From: Atopobium massiliense
Lineage (GTDB): Bacteria > Actinomycetota > Coriobacteriia > Coriobacteriales > Atopobiaceae
Length of the DNA stretch: 64,000 nucleotides
Direction: 5' to 3'
Assembly (NCBI GenBank): GCA_900343135.1
Contig: OPYK01000002.1
Coordinates: forward strand, 144,051-208,050
The notes under the pieces were generated by a model that did no database searches, was not told the origin of the DNA, and saw nothing but the letters and a program-made list of their open reading frames with translations. The number at the start of each line of letters is the position of its first letter. Position 1 is the stretch's first letter. Below, piece by piece: positions 9,290-19,546 of this stretch. The position numbers were made by a program, and so were the translations under genes.

Positions 9290-10393
9290 CTAGCGACCCT
9301 CGTACATGTCTTTGTAGTACTGCTGATACGAACCGGAGCACACGTTTTCTACCCATTGCTGATGCTCAAGATACCAGGTAATCGTTGCGCGAATACCATC
9401 CTCATACGGCGTTTCGGGCTCCCAGCCAAGTTCACGCTTAATTTTGGCAGGCTCAATACCATAGCGGCGATCGTGACCTTTTCGGTCGGTAACATAGCGG
9501 ATAAGGTCTTCGTTTATAGCAGCATCGCCCGTAATATCATGGAGCTGCTGAATAATGGTTTTTACAATGTAGATGTTTGAGCGCTCGTTATGCCCGCCCA
9601 CATTGTAAGCTTCGCCCAAACGACCGTTTTTTGAAACCATGTCGATTGCCTTGCAGTGATCGTCCACATACAGCCAGTCGCGCACGTTTAAGCCGTCGCC
9701 GTATACGGGCAGCTCTTTGTGGTGAAGCGCGTTGTGAATCATAAGCGGAATGAGCTTTTCGGGGAACTGATATGGTCCGTAGTTATTTGAGCAGCGCGTT
9801 ACCACGCTCGGGAATTTGTAGGTTGTATAATACGCACGCGCAAACAAATCGGCAGACGCCTTTGACGCAGAATAGGGGCTGTGACCTGCAAGAGGTGTAT
9901 CCTCATAAAAGTAATCGGTTTCTTCTGGACAGGCGGGGCTTCCATTGGGATTCATTGGGTGATTAAGGCTGAGTGCACCATACACTTCATCGGTGGACAC
10001 GTGCAAAAAGCGATGGTTACCATAGCTTCCATCGGACTTTTCCCACGCGGCACGACAACAGTTAAGCATGGTAACAGTGCCTAACACGTTGGTATCAACA
10101 AAGAGTGTTGGATTTTCGATTGAGCGATCAACGTGCGACTCTGCTGCAAAGTTAATGACAATATCGGGGTTATAACGCTGCAAAATTGCCGTAATGGCCT
10201 GAGCATCACGAATGTCGGCATGCTCAAAGTGGTAGCGGTCATCGTTTTCAACGCTCGTAAGATTTTCGAGATTACCTGCATAGGTAAGGGCATCAACATT
10301 TACAATCGCACAATCGCTATGATGCGAAAGCATGTACAAAATAAAGTTGGAGCCAATAAACCCTGCTCCGCCGGTAACTAAATAGGTAGTCAT
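9290..10393 (-). CDS. rfbB: dTDP-glucose 4,6-dehydratase
   Basis: 367 residues; an extended short-chain dehydrogenase. The NAD site is VTGGAGFIGSNF at residues 6-17, the catalytic Thr-Asp-Glu is in STDEVYG, and the Tyr/Lys pair is in YSASKA. It makes dTDP-4-keto-6-deoxyglucose, the second step of dTDP-rhamnose synthesis. It is transcribed after rfbA and rfbD on the minus strand with gaps of 98-123 nt, longer than in a tight operon. The start ATG at 10393 has a GGATGGAG stretch before it. Length and motifs are typical. Confidence 0.96.
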   Translation of the reverse strand: MTTYLVTGGAGFIGSNFILYMLSHHSDCAIVNVDALTYAGNLENLTSVENDDRYHFEHADIRDAQAITAILQRYNPDIVINFAAESHVDRSIENPTLFVDTNVLGTVTMLNCCRAAWEKSDGSYGNHRFLHVSTDEVYGALSLNHPMNPNGSPACPEETDYFYEDTPLAGHSPYSASKASADLFARAYYTTYKFPSVVTRCSNNYGPYQFPEKLIPLMIHNALHHKELPVYGDGLNVRDWLYVDDHCKAIDMVSKNGRLGEAYNVGGHNERSNIYIVKTIIQQLHDITGDAAINEDLIRYVTDRKGHDRRYGIEPAKIKRELGWEPETPYEDGIRATITWYLEHQQWVENVCSGSYQQYYKDMYEGR

Positions 10394-10506
10394 ACTCCAT
10401 CCTTTACAGTAATGTGCTCACGTGGGATTCACGCTGCACCACGTTATGTATAGTGCGTACTTTTGCGCAGCAGCAACACGCTGCACAAAAGGCGACATGG
10501 TGCGCG

Positions 10507-11418
10507 TTATGCGCGCTTCTCATACAACGCACAATTAGTGGCATAGCTATGCAAGGCTTCGCGCCAGTTTCGCATAGGAGGAATGCCGGCGCGGCGCATG
10601 TTTGCATTGTCTAAGCTCGAATAATGCGGACGCGACGCGCTTTGGGGGTGTTGCTCTTTATATGTAGCAGACGAAATGCGCGTAACGCGGCACGGCTTTG
10701 CAAACTCGTCCATAATAGCCTGCGCAAAATCGGCCCACGAACAGGTACCCTCGCAGGTGCAGTGATACACGCCATACGGCGCGCCTGCTGCAATGCGTAC
10801 GATGGCAAGTGCAAGGTCTTCTGCCGAAGTAGGATTGCCAAACTGATCGTCTACCACAGAAATACTCTCGTGTGTTTGCGCAAGCGAAAGCATTGTTTTA
10901 ACAAAATTTTTGCCCGTATACCCATACAGCCACGCAGTGCGCACAATAAACGACGCAGGACAGGTTACACGCACGAGGGCTTCACCTGCAAGTTTAGACT
11001 GGCCATACCCACTTATGGGGCACACCATGTCGTCTTCAACGCGGGGGCGCTGCTGCGTGCCCGCAAACACATAGTCGGTTGATACGTGCACAAGTGCTGC
11101 ATGCTGGTTGTTGCACGCATGCGCAAGGTTGTAAGGGCCTTGTGCATTAGCGGCAAACGCAGCCAAACGATTGGCATCGCAGCCATCAACGTTTGTCATA
11201 GCTGCACAGTTAATTACAAGGTCGTAGGGCTCATGAGAAGAAAACCACTCCTCTACGGCTTGCTGGGACGAAATATCACAATCGTCCATATCAATGTAAT
11301 CTACCTGCGCCGCCTTATATGATGCAGGCAGCTCTCCTGCCTCAGATGAACCATGCGAAAAGAGGTGCTCAAGCGCACGTCCAAGTTGACCATGTGAACC
11401 AGTTACTAAAATGTGCAT
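10507..11418 (-). CDS. rfbD: dTDP-4-dehydrorhamnose reductase
   Basis: 303 residues, a normal RmlD. The dinucleotide site VTGSHGQLGRAL is at the N-terminus, with STDYVFAGT and the catalytic YGQSKLAGE further on. It reduces dTDP-4-keto-rhamnose to dTDP-L-rhamnose, the last step of the pathway. It lies between rfbA and rfbB on the same strand. Gaps to both neighbours exceed 110 nt and contain no clear terminator. Confidence 0.95.
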   Translation of the reverse strand: MHILVTGSHGQLGRALEHLFSHGSSEAGELPASYKAAQVDYIDMDDCDISSQQAVEEWFSSHEPYDLVINCAAMTNVDGCDANRLAAFAANAQGPYNLAHACNNQHAALVHVSTDYVFAGTQQRPRVEDDMVCPISGYGQSKLAGEALVRVTCPASFIVRTAWLYGYTGKNFVKTMLSLAQTHESISVVDDQFGNPTSAEDLALAIVRIAAGAPYGVYHCTCEGTCSWADFAQAIMDEFAKPCRVTRISSATYKEQHPQSASRPHYSSLDNANMRRAGIPPMRNWREALHSYATNCALYEKRA

Positions 11419-11541
11419 ACTTCATTCTTTCATACGTAACACTGCTAGAAGCAATGTAGACACTGCTGAACCTGGGAGCGATGCGGGTAACACGATAACT
11501 AACTGCCCGGGTGCGTGCCTAGAGGCGCTCTAGCTGCTGCC

Positions 11542-12444
11542 CTATTCGATACTCGCGCAGCTTGGAACAATTTTGCCTTCGGCAACAATGGTAAGGTGCT
11601 CGCCATACGCACTTTTACCGTAGCGTGCGGCACTTTCGAGCAGCTGCTCACGTTGTATCCAGCCATTCTCAAATGCAATTTCCTCAGGAACGGAAACGGG
11701 CAAATCCTGGGCTTTTTCTACCGTCCGCACAAACTGCGACGCCTCAAAAAGCGACTCCATGGTGCCGGTATCGAGCCAGGCAAACCCGCGACCAAGTGTT
11801 ACCACGTTAAGACTGCCATCTTCAAGATACATGCGATTAACGTCGGTAATTTCATACTCACCGCGTGCAGAGGGTGTAACGCGCGACGCAAAATCGCACA
11901 CCCGATTGTCGTAGAAATACAAGCCGGTAACGGCGTAGTTGCTTTTGGGTACGGCCGGTTTTTCTTCGATAGAAATAGCATTGTAGTGCTCGTCGAACTC
12001 AACAACACCAAAACGCTCGGGATCGTCTACACGATAGCCAAACACGGTAGCGCGCCCCTCTTGTGTTGCACGCGCCGCAGCACGCAAACGCTGCGAGAGA
12101 CCGTTGCCATAAAAGATGTTGTCACCCAACACAAGCGCGCACGAATCGTTGCCTACAAAGTTTTTGCCAATAACAAACGCCTGCGCAAGGCCATTGGGTT
12201 TGGGCTGCTCAGCATAGGACAAACGCACACCAAACTGACTGCCGTCACCAAGCAAGCGCTTAAAATTGGGAAGATCGGCGGGCGTTGAAATAACAAGAAT
12301 GTCGCGGATTTGGGCAAGCATAAGGGTGCTAAGCGGGTAATAAACCATGGGTTTATCATAAATTGGCAGCAGCTGCTTGCTGGTAACCAACGTAAGAGGA
12401 TACAAACGTGTGCCCGACCCTCCAGCCAATATAATGCCTTTCAC
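11542..12444 (-). CDS. rfbA: Glucose-1-phosphate thymidylyltransferase
   Basis: 300 residues. The nucleotidyltransferase signature [14 protein letters not shown] is at residues 4-17, with [17 protein letters not shown] and [17 protein letters not shown] further on, all RmlA hallmarks. It condenses dTTP and glucose-1-phosphate, the committing step to dTDP-rhamnose. The start is a GTG at 12444 with GGAG 6 nt upstream. A TATAAT box on the minus strand at 12484-12489, in the 68-bp gap from the preceding glycosyltransferase gene, could be its own -10; no good -35 was found. Confidence 0.95.
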   Translation of the reverse strand: MKGIILAGGSGTRLYPLTLVTSKQLLPIYDKPMVYYPLSTLMLAQIRDILVISTPADLPNFKRLLGDGSQFGVRLSYAEQPKPNGLAQAFVIGKNFVGNDSCALVLGDNIFYGNGLSQRLRAAARATQEGRATVFGYRVDDPERFGVVEFDEHYNAISIEEKPAVPKSNYAVTGLYFYDNRVCDFASRVTPSARGEYEITDVNRMYLEDGSLNVVTLGRGFAWLDTGTMESLFEASQFVRTVEKAQDLPVSVPEEIAFENGWIQREQLLESAARYGKSAYGEHLTIVAEGKIVPSCASIE

Positions 12445-12512
12445 GTACTACTCCTTTCGCACGTTTCCACGAGTGTTGGTTTTATTATAAAGTGCGAATG
12501 TGCGCGCGTGAG

Positions 12513-15500
12513 CTAAAACCTGCGCATAGCATCTAAACCACAATAAATATTGTTGTAGCCAAAGTTTTCGCTATACCACGGGTCGCTTTTGCGTAGCGTA
12601 TGGCTCCAGCGCGTCCAAAATGTGCCAAAATCGAACATAAGCCGCTCAAGGCGGGCGGGATTATCTGCATGACCACGCGAAACAGATTCATGATGATACA
12701 GCTGTGTGTCGCTGCGCTGCACAATGGTATAACCATGTGCACGAACGCGCAGGCACACATCGGTATCGTTAAAGTTTACCGGCAAGCTCTCATCAAACGA
12801 GCCACACTCATCATACACTCGCCGCGGCATCATCATGCACGCACCTGTCACGGCGCGCTGTTCGTGGTTGTACACATTCATGTGTGCATAGCCCTCATAT
12901 GCAGCGTCTATACCCGAATACACATGCTGCGGGCTCCACAGGTTGCTTCCCAAAACTACGCCCGCATGCTGAATGGTGTTGTTGGCAAAGAGCAGCTTAG
13001 CGCCCACTATACCCACACGCTCATATGCAAAGGTTGAAAGGAGCCGCTCTATCCAGTTTGGGGTAATAACCTCGGTATCGTTGTTTAAAAACAGCAGGTA
13101 CTCCCCCTTGGCTGCAGCAACGCCGGCATTTACGACGCGCGAAAAATTAAACACGCCGCCCGTCTTGCACACGCACACACGCAGGTTGTTGTGAGCCGCT
13201 TGAAGCGTTTTATAATACGCAAAGGTAGCGTCGTTCGTGCTGTTGTTTTCTACCAAAATAACTTCAACGTAAGGCCAGGTAGTTTTGGCATAAATTGAGG
13301 TAATGCAGCGTGAAAGAACATCCACAGCATCTTTGGTAGGAATAATTATCGACACCAGCGGCTGCCTATGCCACTTGTAGTGCTCAGTGCGCATGCCATC
13401 GGATGATACCGAACAGGTAATGGTACACAAAGGCACCTTTTGCTCTGCGCGCGGCGAATGAGAGACGTGCAGACGCTGCGACTGCAGAGCCGACACGAGC
13501 GTTGCATATGCGCTTAGCTGCGATGATACAGGATGACACAGTGCTTGATGCGGCGCTTGCGCATGGTAAAGCACGCGGCGAATATGCTGCGGAATAGCCA
13601 TCGCATGCGGTGTAAACGCTGCAGTTGTGTTGGCAATAAGAAGCGCAGCTGCATGCACGAGAACTGAAGGGTGTGTGCACACGGTTTGCTGCAACACATC
13701 GCCGGCATGCTGTAACACCTCGCCCGTTTGCTGCAACACATCGAGCGAAACTGCTAGTCCGTGCGACACATAGGGTGTAAACGCAAGCAGCGTGCTATCC
13801 CAGTCGGGCTTAAAATATGGATGATGTACGCCTGTAAGCTGCCCATATGCCGAAAACGTAGCTGCATCCTCGTCGCAATAGACTGCCTGCAGGCCTGGAT
13901 GTTTACTGATAGCTGTTGCATACCAATACAGCGCATCTACGCTGAGTACATCACCCGCAAAAAGCTGCAAACAATAGCTGTTATGAGCTTGCAGGCTGCC
14001 TGAAGCTGTTGCTTGCATAGACGCAATAGTTTGAAAAAGAGCGTCATAGCGGTTTGGCGCCGCACTATCAAACGCATGCACGCAGAGCGCGCCAGAAAGC
14101 CAGCTTTCATGTGCAACGTACGCACACGCTCGCGAAAGCGCTGCATAGAGCTGCGGCGCACACACAACCACAACCGTTGCGTTATGCAGGGTTTGTGCTT
14201 CGATAGATAAGAGTGTGCGCTGCACTGCAGCAACAACGCTATCCGTATTCGCATCCGTATCCGCACCCGTATCCACGTGCTCAAACGACGCGAGTGCGTC
14301 ATTGGATGAACATGCGGCATCTTTAGCACTGCTCAAAAACGCATCCGCCCACACAACACAGGTAAGTGCTGTGTCACTGGAAAGATACTGCGCGTGCATG
14401 CCCGCGCAGAGACGCTCATACGACTCGCGCTGGCACAGGGCATCGTGTTGTGTACACGCATGCTGCATAAACCATGCAGGATACCGCTCGTCATCTGCGG
14501 CACTTTGTGTGCGCGCTGTACTGGCGCGGCGCACATCAGCTACATAAAAATCTTCAAACGTAACAAACGACGACTGTTCACAAGAAAGCTGCGCGGCATG
14601 AATGCTCGCAAGCTGCGCGTGCGGCGTATTGGTGTATGCCCACACGCAATATGCCCGCGCGGGCGCAGGTACAGCAAAGCTTACAATCATCGTGCGCGTA
14701 GCAGCACTGTGATTTGAACCAACCAGCTGCGTACTATCGCTTAGCACGCGATACTCTGTTGTGATAAGTTCGCCTGCTTCGTTATATAATGCCAGCATAC
14801 AAGGGGTGTTCATATCACTTCGAGCGGGCGGCACCGTATGTTGCACAGGAGTTGGAGCAAGCTGCGTTTCTGACGTGGGCTTCTTATCGGTTACAACGCA
14901 CGGCAGCTCCACATAGAGTAGCAGCTCTTCTGTAGGTTGTTCAGCTATGTTCCGCGGTCGAATTTCGAGCAGATCAATACGAGCTCCTGGCCGCATCCCA
15001 CGCGCATCGATATTACGAATAGCTTCTGCTCGCGCATTGTGCACAAGCGTGTTTAGCTGACCTATCCGCTTCACAAACTCCGCATGCAACGTTTTTTGCA
15101 CGCGACACACAAGCTCAGGCGGATTAGTTGGGTGTGCTTTGGAAGTTTCGTAGGCTTCTACCACCAGCGTTTGCGTAGACGTAAATACTGAAAGTACACA
15201 CACGGCACGTTTTACGCACAAACGGCGATGAGCTGCAGAAGCGCTGTCTTGCATGGACATGCACACATCGCGCGTTGTGGTAATATCGATGCACTCACAC
15301 GGCAAAAATACCGAAGGCGCACTGGTAGATGTGGTAGATGTGGTAGATGTGGCGGCAGCAGCAGACGCGCCCATTGCGTATGCACGAATCGAAATGCGAG
15401 AAGAAAGCTCGGCAAACGCACGCGTTGTAGCAAGTGCTGCACGCTCACGGTCGTCTACAGATGCATCGCAGTATGCCGTAAGAGGAGCCTCAAGACACAC

Positions 15501-15575
15501 TTCCATAAATATTTTTCCGCGTCCGCGCGTAATATGTCCAATATGCAAGCGAAATGCGTGCTGGTTAGTATTCAT
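12513..15575 (-). CDS. Very large GT2 glycosyltransferase
   Basis: 1020 residues. The first 400 or so are unrecognised and rich in Ala, Cys, His and Thr, with a short TST-type tandem from a GTAGATGTG repeat near 15325-15350. A degenerate central GT-like region follows (LQLFAGDVLSVDALYWYATA, then YCDEDAATF). A complete GT2 domain starts near residue 741 (VSIIIPTKDA), with VILVENNSTND, the metal site NNDTE near 831 and QHAG. It probably extends a rhamnose-containing polymer. Its ATG is 1 nt after the stop of the gene at 15577 (TAATATG), so the two are translationally coupled. It is a relative of the 983-residue protein at 1905-4856. Confidence 0.85.
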   Translation of the reverse strand: MNTNQHAFRLHIGHITRGRGKIFMEVCLEAPLTAYCDASVDDRERAALATTRAFAELSSRISIRAYAMGASAAAATSTTSTTSTSAPSVFLPCECIDITTTRDVCMSMQDSASAAHRRLCVKRAVCVLSVFTSTQTLVVEAYETSKAHPTNPPELVCRVQKTLHAEFVKRIGQLNTLVHNARAEAIRNIDARGMRPGARIDLLEIRPRNIAEQPTEELLLYVELPCVVTDKKPTSETQLAPTPVQHTVPPARSDMNTPCMLALYNEAGELITTEYRVLSDSTQLVGSNHSAATRTMIVSFAVPAPARAYCVWAYTNTPHAQLASIHAAQLSCEQSSFVTFEDFYVADVRRASTARTQSAADDERYPAWFMQHACTQHDALCQRESYERLCAGMHAQYLSSDTALTCVVWADAFLSSAKDAACSSNDALASFEHVDTGADTDANTDSVVAAVQRTLLSIEAQTLHNATVVVVCAPQLYAALSRACAYVAHESWLSGALCVHAFDSAAPNRYDALFQTIASMQATASGSLQAHNSYCLQLFAGDVLSVDALYWYATAISKHPGLQAVYCDEDAATFSAYGQLTGVHHPYFKPDWDSTLLAFTPYVSHGLAVSLDVLQQTGEVLQHAGDVLQQTVCTHPSVLVHAAALLIANTTAAFTPHAMAIPQHIRRVLYHAQAPHQALCHPVSSQLSAYATLVSALQSQRLHVSHSPRAEQKVPLCTITCSVSSDGMRTEHYKWHRQPLVSIIIPTKDAVDVLSRCITSIYAKTTWPYVEVILVENNSTNDATFAYYKTLQAAHNNLRVCVCKTGGVFNFSRVVNAGVAAAKGEYLLFLNNDTEVITPNWIERLLSTFAYERVGIVGAKLLFANNTIQHAGVVLGSNLWSPQHVYSGIDAAYEGYAHMNVYNHEQRAVTGACMMMPRRVYDECGSFDESLPVNFNDTDVCLRVRAHGYTIVQRSDTQLYHHESVSRGHADNPARLERLMFDFGTFWTRWSHTLRKSDPWYSENFGYNNIYCGLDAMRRF

Positions 15576-15576
15576 A

Positions 15577-17751
15577 TTAATGCCCTAGCCTATAAGATCC
15601 ATCGCCATCCAACAATACCGAGTAGTACGGATGAGGCGGCACGAATAATGAAGGATGCACGGCTCGAAACGCAGAATCTATCGTACGCGCGGTTTCTAAA
15701 TCGCGACCCGTATCGTTAAAAATATCACGTGGCTTAGCCGAAACAACAAAAGGAACGTCACAGGCTTCAACAACGCAAAAACCGCAGCTACGTGCCAATG
15801 CCGAAAGCTCACAGGGAAGCGCGCGCGGCTGCAAATCGCAGGTAAGCAACGCGATGGCCGATTTTTCCGTAGCATGTAAAGCTATACTTTGTGCATGGTC
15901 GCTTGCACACACAAGAAGCTGCGAGTTTACAACATCAACCTCATGCGCAATGGCTTCATAGCCGCGAATATGCTGGTTATCAGCGCTATACCACGCGTCA
16001 ATAGTATGCATGCCCTCGGCGTTGATATACAACGCGCCGCCAATTTTGGTGCCGTCGCGCAGCACATCTTTGGTGCCTACAACACCGCAGCTTGGGTGTG
16101 CAGCGTGCGCAAGTAAACGCGCAAGCATGTCGTGTGTAACATCGCAGATAGACGCTGTGGCAAGTGCCACAAAACCAGGTGCATCCATACGAAGCACGTA
16201 TGCCACTGCCTCTAACAGTGATGTAAACGTGTGTGGTGCACTATCGTGCACATCGCCATCATGCGCTTCGTCATCAGTATTGTCGAAGGTAACGCGCCAC
16301 ACCACAGCGGCATCGTCCTCCGCGCCCACATCATCGCGCGCGTCATTACACACAACAGCGCTTTTGCAGGGTTCAATCCAAATGCACTCATACTCATAGC
16401 CCAAACACGCAGCTACTTGCCGTGTGCGCTCGGGGTCTTGAGCCGCCGTGCCAATGCACACATAGCGCACATACGGCCGGTACGTGGGTAAAAGTCGCAT
16501 GGAAAAACGCCGCTGCGTTTCGGTAGGATACAGCAGCTCATACAAAAGGCCTTCCCTATCAAAATGACGCTCAAGAAGTGCTGCCGATTTTTCGGTAAGC
16601 GCCGCTTTTTGGTTGTCGCTTGCAGCGGTTGATTGAGCGCTCATGCGCCAGTGATACAAAATTTTTGGTACGTGATGAATGCTCAGCCCAAGCTCAAGCG
16701 CAGCAAGCACGCAAGCCCAGTCTTGCACACCATCAATATCCAGGTTAGAAGCAAAATACGTATCCATAATCGACCAGTAGCTTGCAGGCGTAAGCATAAG
16801 CATGTGGCACACGTAGTTGTACGAAAGCGCCAGCTGCGGGCTCCAATCGGGCTTGCAAAACGCAAAACAATAATGACCGTCTTCATTAATTTTGTCTTCA
16901 TCGCAATACAGCATATCGGGACGAGTATCGGGGCGAGACGAACTGTCATCACGCGCAGCATTAAGCGCATCAACATACCAAAACAGGCATGCGGGGTCGA
17001 GCGTATCGTCGTGATCGACAAACGCAAGGTAATCGCCATGTGCATGAGCTGCTGCCTCATAACTGTTACGAGCAATACCGGCATTACGCTGCAGTTTTAC
17101 AACAATAAAGCGGCTATCAAGCGCAGATATACACTCAAGCGTTTGCACAAGTTCGGTTTGATTGGGAGATGCAATAGCACAGATAACTTCGAACCGTGTA
17201 TAACTTTGCGCGCGCAGGCTATCTACTAGCTCATATACATACGAAATAGGCGTGTTAAAAAATGGAATGATAATAGAAATAAGCGGCTTATACGAAAACC
17301 CCGCCATAGCGCGTGCTTGCGTAGCGCATTCAAACAGCGACGATCCACGATGAAACAGCCACGATTCATATCCACCATCAAGCTCGCAAGGCAGCGTTTG
17401 GCGCACATATGCATCATCGAGCGCAGCAAGCTCAGATGCACTAATGGTGTGCTGCACGTTGTGCATGGGTTCATCTTCGCAGGTAAAACACATAATGGCA
17501 TCGCCACACGTGCGCGACAAGCGGCAACTAAACACCATGGTGCGACATAGTAGCTCAGCATACAGCGGATGCGGACGAACTTCGTCGCAAAGCAGCTGCG
17601 CGCAGACATTGTTTACATGCAGGCTTACAGCTGCATCAAGCGTATTTTCGTTATCGCAGGTATAAGAAAATGCAACCTGCACAATACGTGCAGGTGCATT
17701 AGTAACCACGATAGAACGCACATGCTTGCAGGATGCAAGCTCCAAAATCAT
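15577..17751 (-). CDS. GT2 glycosyltransferase
   Basis: 724 residues. A roughly 155-residue leader of unknown fold precedes a full GT2 domain (ISIIIPFFNTP near 158; FEVICAIASPNQTE; metal site FVDHDDTLDP near 253; YCDEDKINEDG). About 300 residues then follow with only weak resemblance to a second transferase domain. The first domain is the intact one here, the opposite of the two larger proteins. It is the first gene of the minus-strand run, coupled to the 1020-residue transferase downstream. Donor and acceptor are unknown; a surface rhamnan is likely from context. Confidence 0.85.
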   Translation of the reverse strand: MILELASCKHVRSIVVTNAPARIVQVAFSYTCDNENTLDAAVSLHVNNVCAQLLCDEVRPHPLYAELLCRTMVFSCRLSRTCGDAIMCFTCEDEPMHNVQHTISASELAALDDAYVRQTLPCELDGGYESWLFHRGSSLFECATQARAMAGFSYKPLISIIIPFFNTPISYVYELVDSLRAQSYTRFEVICAIASPNQTELVQTLECISALDSRFIVVKLQRNAGIARNSYEAAAHAHGDYLAFVDHDDTLDPACLFWYVDALNAARDDSSSRPDTRPDMLYCDEDKINEDGHYCFAFCKPDWSPQLALSYNYVCHMLMLTPASYWSIMDTYFASNLDIDGVQDWACVLAALELGLSIHHVPKILYHWRMSAQSTAASDNQKAALTEKSAALLERHFDREGLLYELLYPTETQRRFSMRLLPTYRPYVRYVCIGTAAQDPERTRQVAACLGYEYECIWIEPCKSAVVCNDARDDVGAEDDAAVVWRVTFDNTDDEAHDGDVHDSAPHTFTSLLEAVAYVLRMDAPGFVALATASICDVTHDMLARLLAHAAHPSCGVVGTKDVLRDGTKIGGALYINAEGMHTIDAWYSADNQHIRGYEAIAHEVDVVNSQLLVCASDHAQSIALHATEKSAIALLTCDLQPRALPCELSALARSCGFCVVEACDVPFVVSAKPRDIFNDTGRDLETARTIDSAFRAVHPSLFVPPHPYYSVLLDGDGSYRLGH

Positions 17752-17887
17752 ATGTGCTCTCCTTACCTAAATGTGCGCAGGTAGCGGCAGGCGACACCGG
17801 GTGCAGCGCATGCCGCGTGATGCCTGGCGCATGCCACGTGCTATCTTGCATGTGTAGCATGCTACCAGACACAAAGCACAACGCTCC

Positions 17888-19447
17888 CTACTTAGAGGAC
17901 GCATACCATGCAATACCTTCATCTTTCCACCCAATCGAAACAAGATAGTCTCGCTCTTGCGTATTGAGTGTAAAGTGGTGCGTTGCAAACGTTGCATAGG
18001 GGTTAAACAAGCGGTACACAGGTACGCCTGTTGAATCGGCAGAATAAAACGGCATGTATTGTACTTGCCAGCCGTTCGAAACCATCGTATCGGCCTCTTC
18101 TTTGCTTACGGTAAACATGTGATCGCCAGAATAGGGATTTACCATACGATATACCGGTTGGCTCGACTGGTTGGGCGCAACCCACGCCTTACCTTCGTTT
18201 TTCCAGCCGCGTACGAGGTAATATTCCTTATCGGAATTGCTCGTAATAAAGAGGTGCTCACCCGTTTTGGGATTGTACACACGGTGCACTTCACCTGCAG
18301 GAATAGTAAGCTGCGAGAGATAATGCGCTTTTTCGGCATTATAGCGGTTGATGTATCCTTGCCAATAGCGATCCGATTTTGGCAACAGTTCCTTGCAGTT
18401 GTTAACCACTGAATCACACAAACGTGTAATGATATCAACATCACTCATAGATCCATTAATACCAGCTTTTTCGATAAAGCGGCTTACGCCCCATACATGA
18501 CCTTGCTTGAGCTGATCTACACCGCCACCGGTACCAAAGAGGTTTGCCATGCCCCACACCAGGCTTTTAAGCTGGTTAGAACGTGCGGTAAGGTCGATGC
18601 CATAATACAGCATGATGCGCTTAATACCCGTTTTGCTTGCGTAGTATGCTTTGTAAATGTAGTCGTTTTGCAAGGCTGAGAAGGTAGCAGGATCGGCTGC
18701 ATATGCCTGGTGCCATGCCCAGTTAAGGTCGCGGCCAAACTCCGTAAACTTTGAGTATTGCGGGTGCTCAGTGGCGTTGTTGTCCCATACCGGATACGTC
18801 TTAAAGTCCCAGTTGTATTTTTCGCCCACGGCCGCCAACATGTAAAACTTGGCTGGGTCGTAGTTGAATGCCATCATAAAGAAGTTTGCGAGTCCATAGT
18901 TGCGATCGATTTGGAAGGCGCCCAGGGCATTGTAGCCATCGCCTTTACCAAATCCGTGATCGTAATTGCCACTGCTTTCCTTAAAGGTAAAGTACAGCAT
19001 TTCTTTTGGAAGATCGCGTGGCGCAAGCGCAAATGGCGCATCGTAGCGCCTACCAGCATGACTGCGGAACCACGAAAAATTGGGCACGTAATCAAATTGC
19101 GCACCGGCATTGCCAAATGGCACGGGTTGAGCAGGGGCAGGTGCGGGCTCTTCTGCTTTTACAAAGCGGCGAGCGTTTGGTTGTGCAGACGCGCCAGGCG
19201 TAAGCGCTCTCTTGGCATCCTCTGCATATTTGCGCTCAACAAGGGCACAAATGTATGCAGAATCGTCAGAAATTTTTGATTGGAACGTAGGGTCGAGCTG
19301 AGATTGTACTTCCATTTTGTTAGAAGGTGTATTTGTAGCATGTTCTTGTTGTGCCCATGCAGGTTGAGAAGCCAGCGCGATTCCAACAAGAGAAACACAT
19401 GCAATACGAGCAAGACAATGAGGCGTCGATAGTAATGCGTTATTCAT
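17888..19447 (-). CDS. Secreted protein with DUF5648-type C-terminal repeats
   Basis: 519 residues. A signal peptide (hydrophobic to about residue 32, with ASQPAWAQQ as cleavage region) is followed by a Pro/Ala linker. A domain of about 230 residues starts near 150 with LYFTFKESSGNYDHG and GDGYNALGAFQIDR. The Glu in KESSGNYDHG and the AxGAFQIxR stretch recall lysozyme/transglycosylase folds, so a peptidoglycan hydrolase is possible but unproven. The tail has three DUF5648-like units (VYNPKTGEHLF, MVNPYSGDHMF, LFNPYATFATHHF), each followed by a GW(K/Q) motif; these are usually wall-associated. The same tail type ends the proteins at 30879 and 33729. A GTAGCATGCTAC palindrome (17854-17865) lies just after the stop. 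Confidence 0.75.
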   Translation of the reverse strand: MNNALLSTPHCLARIACVSLVGIALASQPAWAQQEHATNTPSNKMEVQSQLDPTFQSKISDDSAYICALVERKYAEDAKRALTPGASAQPNARRFVKAEEPAPAPAQPVPFGNAGAQFDYVPNFSWFRSHAGRRYDAPFALAPRDLPKEMLYFTFKESSGNYDHGFGKGDGYNALGAFQIDRNYGLANFFMMAFNYDPAKFYMLAAVGEKYNWDFKTYPVWDNNATEHPQYSKFTEFGRDLNWAWHQAYAADPATFSALQNDYIYKAYYASKTGIKRIMLYYGIDLTARSNQLKSLVWGMANLFGTGGGVDQLKQGHVWGVSRFIEKAGINGSMSDVDIITRLCDSVVNNCKELLPKSDRYWQGYINRYNAEKAHYLSQLTIPAGEVHRVYNPKTGEHLFITSNSDKEYYLVRGWKNEGKAWVAPNQSSQPVYRMVNPYSGDHMFTVSKEEADTMVSNGWQVQYMPFYSADSTGVPVYRLFNPYATFATHHFTLNTQERDYLVSIGWKDEGIAWYASSK

Positions 19448-19488
19448 GTAGCATTCCTTTCGTATGACACATACACATATGGGAATAT

Positions 19489-19518
19489 TTTACACTAAGA
19501 AATACCGCACGGTAAAAT
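19489..19518 (+). promoter_or_regulatory. Predicted promoter of the Mrp operon
   Basis: TTTACA at 19489-19494 and TAAAAT at 19513-19518, separated by 18 bp and 28 bp upstream of the GTG start at 19547. An AAAGGAGA ribosome site sits between. It lies in the 99-bp divergent gap to the secreted-protein gene at 19447. Confidence 0.5.
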
Positions 19519-19546
19519 ATCTGATGAACCTACAAAAGGAGATGCG

